Shown here in pieces: positions 1 through 4,932 of a DNA stretch of 8,440 nucleotides. The position numbers and the translations under genes were made by a program. The stretch is from an uncultured Bacteroidales bacterium (GTDB taxonomy: Bacteria > Bacteroidota > Bacteroidia > Bacteroidales > Paludibacteraceae). The first letter of the stretch is position 1. Every line of letters begins with the position of its first letter. Under the pieces are notes generated by a model. That model saw nothing but the letters and a program-made list of their open reading frames with translations. It searched no databases and had not been told where the DNA came from. The stretch spans positions 1 through 8,440 of the forward strand of contig CALEPS010000107.1 of NCBI GenBank assembly GCA_937910305.1, in the 5' to 3' direction.

Positions 1-7
1 CCTTTTC

Positions 8-61
8 GGACTGCCAAGTCAAGGCAGTCCTCCAGGTCCCGTGATGGTCGCGTTGGCGACC
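8..61. other. Two adjacent stem-loops beyond the 3' end of ribD
   Basis: Positions 8-15 (GGACTGCC) pair perfectly with 23-30 (GGCAGTCC) around a 7-nt loop. Positions 46-51 (GGTCGC) pair with 56-61 (GCGACC) around a 4-nt loop. Both lie just past the stop codon of the minus-strand ribD gene, where a terminator would be expected. Neither is followed by a T-run on either strand, so a classic intrinsic terminator is not supported. They could be a U-tract-less terminator or part of a neighbouring feature cut by the window edge. No gene is visible in positions 1-66. Confidence 0.4.
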
Positions 62-66
62 CGATG

Positions 67-1215
67 CTATTCATTAAAGATAGTGTATAGCCGGTGTCCG
101 TCAACCTGCTCGAAATGCTCGGGCAGACGCACCTCCGGCGCACGAACGCCGTCACCTATAATTATCTCGGGAGCCACTTCTACGTGGATCTCATCCCATG
201 TGCCGCTTGCCAGAATCGAACGGAGCAAGGTAGGACCGCCTTCTACCAGTATAGAATGAATACCTCTGCCCGCCAGGTCATCCAGAATGAAGTTCCAATC
301 CGTCTTCTCACGATAGACAATCACCGGATCGATTCCCGGATAATCGCTCCCGGTAGAAGCAAATATCTTCGATTTCATCGGTATTTTTCCGCTTCTGTCC
401 ACGGTCACGCGGATGGGGTTTCTTCCCTCCCAATGGGTGGTCAGCAGACGCGGATTGTCCATAAGAACCGTATTGGTGCCAACCATGATTGCCATGTTCT
501 CCGCCCGCATCTTATGCACCAGTTTCTTTGTCTCCGCCGTCGAGATAGCCAGCGCACCTTGAAGATGTAATTTTGAATTTTGAAATAATCGTGCCCCTTG
601 TGGGCTAAGAATTTTGAAATAATCGTGCCCCTTGTGGGCTAAGAATTTTGAATTTTCCCTCCTCTTATCCACAAAACCGTCCGCCGTTTGTGCCCATTTC
701 AGTATCACGTACGGCCTTTTCTGCTCGTGAAGGCACAGAAAACGTTTGTTCAGTTCGCGGCATTCTTTCTCCATCACGCCCACTACCACTTCTATCCCTG
801 CCTTGCGCAGCATGGCTACGCCTTTTCCGGCTACCAGCGGATTAGGATCCAGCATTCCTACTACCACTTTGCCTACTCCCTTTTCGATAATCAGTTTGGC
901 GCAAGGAGGCGTTTTGCCGTAATGGCTGCACGGCTCCAGAGAGACAAACAGCGTACAATCCTTATAAAAATCCTTCGTACATCGTACATTTGTCCTTCGT
1001 ACATTGTCTTCGGCGGCACGAAAACAATTGACTTCCGCATGCGGTCCTCCGTACTGCTCATGCCATCCTTCCGCGATAATCTCCCCCTCCCTTGAAGGGA
1101 AGGACGGGGAGGGGTTTTGTACCAGCACCGCTCCAACCATCGGATTTGGTGCCACATAATACTCGCCGCGACGGGCAATTTCGATACAACGGGCAATATA
1201 ATTTGCGTATTCCAT
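67..1215 (-). CDS. ribD: RibD: bifunctional diaminohydroxyphosphoribosylaminopyrimidine deaminase / 5-amino-6-(5-phosphoribosylamino)uracil reductase
   Basis: Cytoplasmic riboflavin-pathway enzyme: an N-terminal zinc deaminase followed by an NADPH-dependent reductase. The zinc site is visible as HAEVN (H59, E61) and PCSHYGKTPPC (C96, C105); PNPMVGAV at residues 23-30 is the usual N-terminal motif. The reductase part starts near residue 168 (YVILKWAQTADGF), with VGTNTVLMDNPRL at 246-257 and VEGGPTLL at 324-331. At 382 aa it is slightly longer than usual for the family. The excess sits in three repeat-derived inserts: residues ~34-44, ~70-86 and ~188-220. All keep the frame, and motifs on both sides of each are intact, so the gene is probably functional. 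The start is ATG behind an A-rich leader with no Shine-Dalgarno sequence. It diverges from prmC and is probably transcribed from the minus-strand promoter at 1373-1404, inside prmC. Confidence 0.95.
   Translation of the reverse strand: MEYANYIARCIEIARRGEYYVAPNPMVGAVLVQNPSPSFPSREGEIIAEGWHEQYGGPHAEVNCFRAAEDNVRRTNVRCTKDFYKDCTLFVSLEPCSHYGKTPPCAKLIIEKGVGKVVVGMLDPNPLVAGKGVAMLRKAGIEVVVGVMEKECRELNKRFLCLHEQKRPYVILKWAQTADGFVDKRRENSKFLAHKGHDYFKILSPQGARLFQNSKLHLQGALAISTAETKKLVHKMRAENMAIMVGTNTVLMDNPRLLTTHWEGRNPIRVTVDRSGKIPMKSKIFASTGSDYPGIDPVIVYREKTDWNFILDDLAGRGIHSILVEGGPTLLRSILASGTWDEIHVEVAPEIIIGDGVRAPEVRLPEHFEQVDGHRLYTIFNE
575..656. repeat. 34-bp tandem duplication inside ribD, flanked by GAATTTT units
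   Basis: Positions 575-608 and 609-642 are identical 34-bp units, followed by a partial third copy (643-652). Each unit holds a short inverted repeat, GCCC-CTTGT-GGGC. The edges carry GAATTTT repeated at a 7-nt period. Because 34 is not a multiple of 3, the two copies are read in different frames of ribD (FLAHKGHDYFKI and LSPQGARLFQN on the minus strand), yet no stop codon arises and the downstream reductase stays in frame. The insert lies between the TADGFVD segment and ISTAETKKLVHKMRAEN, a loop that is short in typical RibD proteins. Confidence 0.9.
971..1007. repeat. TGTACGA-type short repeat inside ribD
   Basis: On the minus strand the core TGTACGA occurs three times, twice back to back, linked by AGGACAAA; CCTTCGTACAT is the plus-strand form. 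It encodes residues ~70-84 (DNVRRTNVRCTKDF), between the two halves of the deaminase zinc site (H59/E61 and C96/C105), where family members have a short variable loop. Confidence 0.75.
1083..1114. repeat. C-rich/G-rich inverted repeat inside ribD
   Basis: CCCCTCCC (1084-1091) is the exact reverse complement of GGGAGGGG (1107-1114). An alternative inner hairpin is TCCCTT (1088-1093) with AAGGGA (1095-1100). On the minus strand it encodes NPSPSFPSREGE, replacing the short turn that normally follows PNPMVGAVLV in RibD. From memory, similar CCCTCCCTTGAAGGGAGGG-like elements occur in Bacteroidetes genomes; I could not check this. Confidence 0.7.
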
Positions 1216-1233
1216 TTATTTTTTGTAATTTTG
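1202..1233 (+). promoter_or_regulatory. Bacteroidetes-type promoter of prmC
   Basis: TTTG at 1202-1205, a 20-nt spacer and TAATTTTG at 1226-1233 match the Bacteroidetes primary sigma-factor consensus (-33 TTTG, -7 TAnnTTTG). The -33 box lies inside the first codons of divergent ribD. The expected transcription start (~1240) is almost at the proposed TTG start of prmC, so the leader would be very short or absent. Confidence 0.7.
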
Positions 1234-1241
1234 CAGCCGAT

Positions 1242-2165
1242 TTGAAGAACCTCATAGCACATATTACCGCGCAACTGCAAGCCGCATATCCCGCTGACGA
1301 AGCGGAAGCGCTGGCTTGGTGGATTGCCGAAGAACTGAGCGGGAAATCGCGCACGGAACTCCAATTCGGGTACAAAAGTACTACAAATTTTCCACATTTG
1401 CAAATAGGAGAGCCTTTTTTAGCGCAAATTATCTCCCGTTTGCTGCATTTTGAGCCTGTTCAGTATATTTTCGGCCACACGGTATGGAACGGTTTGGACC
1501 TCAAAGTCACTCCTGCCACTCTCATTCCCCGTCCCGAAACCGCCGAACTGGTGGAGCGGATAAATGAGAAAATGGGAAAATGTGAAAATGAGAAAATGCG
1601 AAAATTACTGGATATTGGCACCGGATCCGGATGTATCGCAATCGCGCTGAAGAAGAGACATCCGGAATGGGACGTAACCGGAATTGACATATCGCCCGAA
1701 GCTATCGCGGTTGCGAAAGAAAATGCCCTCCGGAACAACACCGAAGTGAACTTCCGGGTAGCAGATATTTTCTCCGATGAATTAATCGAGCATCACCAAT
1801 ACGACATCGTCGTTTCCAACCCTCCGTATATCTGTGAGAAGGAGAAAAAAGACATGCGTCCGAACGTCCTGAACCACGAGCCGCATACCGCACTCTTTGT
1901 GCCGGACGACGATCCGCTGAAGTTCTACCGCCGCATTGCCGCACTCTTCTCCCATACCCCATCCCCCGTTACCCGTCACCCGTCACCCGTAACCCGTCAC
2001 CCGTCACCCGTAACCCCTCCCCCTCCCCTCCTCTTCTTCGAGATCAACGAAGCGTATGCTTCGGAGATAGTTGCCATGCTGGACGGAATGGGCTATACCG
2101 ACATACAAATAACAAAAGACATCTATGGCAAAGACCGAATTATCGAAGGCCGAATGGCTAAGTAA
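1242..2165 (+). CDS. prmC: PrmC (HemK): peptide chain release factor N5-glutamine methyltransferase
   Basis: Methylates the GGQ glutamine of release factors using S-adenosylmethionine. Motifs: QYIFG at residues 74-78, IPRPETAELVE at 95-105, the SAM-binding DIGTGSGCIAI at 124-134, and catalytic/substrate NPPY at 193-196. I chose the TTG at 1242 (MKNLIAHIT...) because the frame further upstream lies over ribD and the promoter and resembles no PrmC N-terminus. Two repeat arrays are embedded in the gene: 1568-1607, encoding a lysine/glutamate-rich loop just before the SAM motif (residues ~109-122), and 1965-2013, encoding PVTRHPS repeats (~242-258) before the FFEINEAY strand. Family members have short loops at both places. 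The 3' end overlaps recX by 41 nt, suggesting co-transcription. The family call is secure; the start codon is less so. Confidence 0.92.
   Translation: MKNLIAHITAQLQAAYPADEAEALAWWIAEELSGKSRTELQFGYKSTTNFPHLQIGEPFLAQIISRLLHFEPVQYIFGHTVWNGLDLKVTPATLIPRPETAELVERINEKMGKCENEKMRKLLDIGTGSGCIAIALKKRHPEWDVTGIDISPEAIAVAKENALRNNTEVNFRVADIFSDELIEHHQYDIVVSNPPYICEKEKKDMRPNVLNHEPHTALFVPDDDPLKFYRRIAALFSHTPSPVTRHPSPVTRHPSPVTPPPPLLFFEINEAYASEIVAMLDGMGYTDIQITKDIYGKDRIIEGRMAK
1373..1404 (-). promoter_or_regulatory. Minus-strand Bacteroidetes promoter inside prmC, probably for ribD
   Basis: Read on the minus strand there is TTTG (1404-1401), exactly 20 nt, then TACTTTTG (1380-1373), the same spacing as the prmC and rfbC promoters here. 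It points at ribD, whose start lies ~150 nt downstream, and no better candidate is seen in the short gap. Transcription from it would be antisense to the first ~40 codons of prmC. Confidence 0.6.
1568..1607. repeat. Five-unit 8-bp tandem array (GAAAATGN) inside prmC
   Basis: Five consecutive octamers. The first four are GAAAATG followed by G, T, A and C respectively; the fifth is GAAAATTA. It encodes the insert EKMGKCENEKMRK immediately before the SAM-binding glycine motif. The period is not a multiple of 3, so successive units are read in different frames. Confidence 0.85.
1965..2013. repeat. Seven-unit 7-bp tandem array (CCCGTNA) inside prmC
   Basis: Seven contiguous heptamers CCCGT-N-A with the sixth base T, C, C, A, C, C, A. 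This creates a 21-bp higher-order period (three heptamers) that is read as RHPSPVT repeats. It is followed by a C-rich stretch (2013-2029). The insert precedes the FFEINEAY strand of PrmC, where typical proteins have a short LKPGG-like turn. Confidence 0.9.
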
Positions 2166-2556
2166 AGCAGAGGCTTATTGCGCACGTGCGGAACATTGTG
2201 CAGCAGACGTCAGACGCAAGTTGTACGAATGGGGTGCAGACCCTGATTTCTCCGATTTCATCGAACAAAAACTCTATGAGAACAACTTCCTGAACGACAC
2301 CCGGTTTTGCAACGCATATGTCCATGACAAGGTGGAATATCAGGCTTGGGGGAGAATGAAAATCCGTGCAGGACTGAATGCACTGCAACTGCCTGATTCC
2401 GCTATCTCCCAAGCGCTGGAGAACATCGATGAAACCGTGTATTTCCGCAACTTGCGCGCCCTCGTCAACCAACGTAGGTCCGATCCCGAAGAAAAACTTC
2501 TCCGTTTCCTCCTCCAGCGCGGTTTTACGTATGAAGAGATAAAAAACTGCAAATAA
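2125..2556 (+). CDS. recX: RecX family regulatory protein
   Basis: Small helical protein of 143 aa. RecX binds RecA filaments and limits RecA recombinase activity in the cytoplasm. Sequence support: AYCARAEHCAADVRRKLYEWG at residues ~17-37 is the first three-helix repeat; FIEQKLYENNFLNDTRFCNAYVHDK (~47-71) is the central, most conserved part (the family form is L...FLDD.RFA...V..K); and RSDPEEKLLRFLLQRGFTYEEI is the C-terminal repeat. The ATG at 2125 lies inside the 3' end of prmC (41-nt overlap, different frame), so translation is probably coupled to prmC. No recA is visible nearby. The -33 element of the rfbC promoter begins two bases after its stop codon. Divergence within the family is high, so the name rests on pattern rather than identity. 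Confidence 0.85.
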   Translation: MAKTELSKAEWLSKAEAYCARAEHCAADVRRKLYEWGADPDFSDFIEQKLYENNFLNDTRFCNAYVHDKVEYQAWGRMKIRAGLNALQLPDSAISQALENIDETVYFRNLRALVNQRRSDPEEKLLRFLLQRGFTYEEIKNCK

Positions 2557-2557
2557 A

Positions 2558-2589
2558 TTTGCTCATCTCAAAAAAAAGCAGTACCTTTG
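2558..2589 (+). promoter_or_regulatory. Bacteroidetes-type promoter of rfbCD
   Basis: TTTG at 2558-2561, a 20-nt spacer and TACCTTTG at 2582-2589 match the -33/-7 consensus exactly. Predicted transcription starts near 2596, leaving a leader of ~47 nt before the rfbC ATG. Most of that leader is the AAATCGT repeat array. Confidence 0.8.
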
Positions 2590-2602
2590 TACCCGCTTTT
2601 GA

Positions 2603-2639
2603 AAATCATCAAATCGTAAATCGTCAAATCGTAAATAAC
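2603..2639. repeat. AAATCGT 7/8-nt array in the rfbC leader
   Basis: Five units: AAATCAT+C, AAATCGT, AAATCGT+C, AAATCGT, AAATAAC. The periods alternate 8, 7, 8, 7. The array lies between the promoter and the ATG at 2643 and occupies the place where a ribosome binding site would be, so it forms most of the 5' leader. Confidence 0.85.
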
Positions 2640-2642
2640 TTC

Positions 2643-3191
2643 ATGAACATTATCCACACACCTATTGAGGGTCTATTAGTTATTGAGCCGCAGGTTTTCA
2701 AAGATGCGCGCGGTTATTTTGTAGAGACATACAACGAACAACGCTACCGCGAAGCCGGTATTGAATCCGCTTTTGTTCAAGACAACCAGTCCTGTTCCTC
2801 TTATGGTGTTGTGCGCGGCCTGCATTTCCAGAGACCGCCTTATTCGCAGGCAAAACTGGTGTGCTGTACTGTAGGACGTGTTCTGGATGTGGCGGTGGAT
2901 CTGAGAAAAGACAGCCCTACTTTCGGCAAATGGTTCAGCGTCGAACTGAGCGAGGAGAACAAATGGCAGTTTTATATCCCCCGAGGCTTTGCGCATGGTT
3001 TCTCCGTATTGAGCAATCAGGCTATCTTTACCTACAAATGCGACAACCTCTATCATCCCGAAGCAGACGGAGGCATACTGCTCTCCGACCCCGATCTGGC
3101 AATTGACTGGCAGGTGCCTGAACAACTGCGTATCATCAGCGAGAAAGACACCAGACATCCTCTCTTGAGAGATCTGGACAATCCGTTCTAA
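2643..3191 (+). CDS. rfbC: RfbC (RmlC): dTDP-4-dehydrorhamnose 3,5-epimerase
   Basis: Third enzyme of dTDP-L-rhamnose synthesis; epimerises C3 and C5 of the keto sugar. A cupin of 182 aa, the usual family length. Visible: FKDARGYFVETYN near residues 19-31, VRGLHFQ with catalytic H61, the strand VLDVAVDLRKDSPTFGKW (80-97), YIPRGFAHGFSVLS (111-124), Y131 in TYKCDNLYHPEADGG, and IISEKD with D169, the likely partner of H61. The ATG at 2643 gives the canonical MNIIHTPIEGLLVIEPQVF start; the open frame further upstream crosses the promoter and is not coding. rfbD follows after 36 nt, so the two form an operon. rfbA and rfbB are not in the window. Confidence 0.95.
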   Translation: MNIIHTPIEGLLVIEPQVFKDARGYFVETYNEQRYREAGIESAFVQDNQSCSSYGVVRGLHFQRPPYSQAKLVCCTVGRVLDVAVDLRKDSPTFGKWFSVELSEENKWQFYIPRGFAHGFSVLSNQAIFTYKCDNLYHPEADGGILLSDPDLAIDWQVPEQLRIISEKDTRHPLLRDLDNPF

Positions 3192-3227
3192 TCTTCAAAT
3201 CTTCGAATCTTCAAATCTTCAAATAAG
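3190..3227. repeat. AATCTTC 8-bp array between rfbC and rfbD
   Basis: Units AATCTTC, AAATCTTC, GAATCTTC, AAATCTTC and then AAATAAG, directly abutting the rfbD ATG at 3228. It begins within the rfbC stop codon (3189-3191) and fills the whole intergenic gap, so rfbD has no Shine-Dalgarno sequence. The closing unit AAATAAG resembles the closing AAATAAC unit before rfbC. Confidence 0.85.
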
Positions 3228-4091
3228 ATGAATATCTTAGTCACAGGCAGCAACGGTCAGTTGGGAAACGAGATGCGCGTATTGAGCGCTGCGCACCCGA
3301 AGCATAACTATTTCTTTACGGACGTCGTGGAAGCAGACGGTGTCCGGGTGCTGGACATCACCGACAAGGCGGCTGTCAGCGCTTTTGTCAATGAACATGC
3401 CATCGATCTGATCGTCAACTGCGCCGCATACACCAATGTGGACAAAGCGGAGGAAGACGAAGTGACCGCCATGAAGATCAATGCGGAAGCGCTATCCGTT
3501 TTGGGCAGTCAGGGAATACGCGTCATTCATATCTCCACCGACTATGTCTTCTCCGGCGACGAACATATCCCTTGCCGCGAATCGGACCCTGTTGCACCCC
3601 GTACTATCTACGGTATCACGAAATACGAAGGAGAAAAACGGCTCTTGGCTTCCTGTCCGGAAGCAGTCATTCTCCGTACGGCATGGCTCTATTCGTCTTT
3701 CGGCAACAATTTTGTCAAGACCATGATGCGACTCGGTAAGGAGCGCAAAGAACTGGGAGTGGTCTTTGACCAGATAGGCACACCTACCTATGCTGCCGAT
3801 CTCGCACAGGCTGTATTTACCGTTATAGAGGCGCCGGTATGGCATCCCGGGATTTACCATTTCACCAACGAAGGTGTCTGCTCTTGGTATGATTTCACGA
3901 TCGCCATCCTCGCTCTTGCCGGTATCTCGGAATGTCGGGTGAAACCGATTTTATCGGAAGAATATCAATACAAGACCCCAAGACCCCACTACAGCGTACT
4001 GGACAAATCGAAATTCAAGAAGACCTTCGGCGTGGAGATTCCCTATTGGCTGGACGGACTGAGACGTTGCATGAACGCATTAAACGGATAA
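3228..4091 (+). CDS. rfbD: RfbD (RmlD): dTDP-4-dehydrorhamnose reductase
   Basis: Last step of dTDP-L-rhamnose synthesis: NAD(P)H reduction of the 4-keto group. An extended short-chain dehydrogenase of 287 aa, normal length. Visible: Rossmann motif VTGSNGQLG at residues 5-13, LDITDKAAV (42-50), NCAAYTNVDKAE (64-75), HISTDYVFSG (101-110), and the catalytic YGITK with Y128 and K132. The C-terminal part (IYHFTNEGVCSWYDF..., RPHYSVLDKSKFKKTFG) is typical of RmlD. It is co-transcribed with rfbC, the gap being entirely a short-repeat array. The product would feed surface polysaccharide or glycoprotein rhamnosylation. No repeat insert is seen inside this gene, unlike ribD and prmC. Confidence 0.95.
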   Translation: MNILVTGSNGQLGNEMRVLSAAHPKHNYFFTDVVEADGVRVLDITDKAAVSAFVNEHAIDLIVNCAAYTNVDKAEEDEVTAMKINAEALSVLGSQGIRVIHISTDYVFSGDEHIPCRESDPVAPRTIYGITKYEGEKRLLASCPEAVILRTAWLYSSFGNNFVKTMMRLGKERKELGVVFDQIGTPTYAADLAQAVFTVIEAPVWHPGIYHFTNEGVCSWYDFTIAILALAGISECRVKPILSEEYQYKTPRPHYSVLDKSKFKKTFGVEIPYWLDGLRRCMNALNG

Positions 4092-4097
4092 TGGTAC

Positions 4098-4823
4098 ATG
4101 GTAAATGAGATGAGAGATACCTTGGATTTTCTGGCAGAATTAGCCTGCAACAACAATAAGGAATGGTTTGATGCCAACCGCGACCGGTACCAGGCATGCA
4201 GGGAACGGTTTGTCGCTTTCTGCACTGAATACCTTGCCCGTCTGACAAAGATGGATCCGGCGTTGGCGCCGCTCCAACCCAAAGACTGCATCTGGCGCAT
4301 CAACCGCGACATCCGGTTCTCCGCAGACAAACGTCCCTATAAAGAATGGTTCGGATGTTTCCCCGCTGCCGGAGTTCCCGGTCAGCCCAAGACATGGGGA
4401 AAGAAATCCATGCGCGGCGGCTATTACGTCCATATCCAACCCGGGCAGTGTATGTTCGCCGGCGGAATATGGGATCCTTCCAAAGAACTGCTTCAGGCGC
4501 TTCGTACGGAGATTGAAGCCAACTACGAAGAGGTAGAAGCTATCATGGGGTCCCGGAAATGGAAAAAGTATTTCAGTCAGGATTTTGACAGCTATTGGGG
4601 TACGGGATTGAAGAAAGTGCCTGCCGGCTTTGACCCCGAATTCAAGCATGCCGAATGGCTCAAACACAAGATGTACACATTTTCCATGCCGCTGTCCGAT
4701 GAAATGGTATGTTCGCCCGATTTCATCGACCAAATAACAGATATCGCAGCAGCGGCAAAACCGATGAACGACTTCCTTAATTACACCTTCGAGGAATACG
4801 GAGAGTTTCCGAGTAGGTGCTAA
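4098..4823 (+). CDS. DUF2461 / TIGR02453 family protein
   Basis: Protein of 241 aa with the recognisable pattern of this widespread family of unknown function: TLDFLAELACNNNKEWFDANRDRY near the N-terminus, then RINRDIRFSADKRPYKEWFG, GGYYVHIQPGQCMFAGGIWDPS, and a C-terminal PKGFD-like segment (VPAGFDPEFKHAEWLKHKMYTFSMPL). No signal peptide or membrane segment, so probably cytoplasmic. The first ATG (4098) and a second at 4110 (MRDTLDFL) are both plausible; I kept the first. It starts 6 nt after the rfbD stop, so it is probably read through from the rfb operon, although a link to rhamnose metabolism is not implied. No function is assigned. Confidence 0.85.
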   Translation: MVNEMRDTLDFLAELACNNNKEWFDANRDRYQACRERFVAFCTEYLARLTKMDPALAPLQPKDCIWRINRDIRFSADKRPYKEWFGCFPAAGVPGQPKTWGKKSMRGGYYVHIQPGQCMFAGGIWDPSKELLQALRTEIEANYEEVEAIMGSRKWKKYFSQDFDSYWGTGLKKVPAGFDPEFKHAEWLKHKMYTFSMPLSDEMVCSPDFIDQITDIAAAAKPMNDFLNYTFEEYGEFPSRC

Positions 4824-4839
4824 TATAATATATACAAAA

Positions 4840-4911
4840 GACTTGCTAGTTCAATGGATAGAACGGGGCTCTCCTAAAGCTCAAATCCGGGTTCGATTCC
4901 CGGGCGGGTCA
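4840..4911 (+). tRNA. tRNA-Arg (anticodon CCU)
   Basis: Full cloverleaf. Acceptor GACTTGC (4840-4846) pairs with GCGGGTC (4904-4910), with two G-T pairs. The D-stem is GTTC/GAAC (4849-4852, 4861-4864). The anticodon stem is GGGCT/AGCTC with loop CTCCTAA (4871-4877), giving anticodon CCT at 4873-4875. The T-arm is CCGGG/CCCGG around TTCGATT. The discriminator is A4911 and CCA is not encoded. It reads AGG codons. It sits 16 nt after the DUF2461 stop and 21 nt before the ompA-like start. Confidence 0.93.
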
Positions 4912-4932
4912 CACACCTAACTAACAAACACC

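Noticed and set aside
1092..1241. Upstream extension of prmC by 50 codons
   Set aside because: That stretch overlaps ribD coding sequence, an inverted repeat and the prmC promoter, and resembles no PrmC N-terminus.
1965..2013. CRISPR-like array
   Set aside because: The heptamers are contiguous with no spacers and are in frame inside prmC; no cas gene is present.
2559..2642. Upstream extension of rfbC by 28 codons
   Set aside because: It would be translated through the promoter and repeat leader; MNIIHTPIEG at 2643 is the family-typical start.
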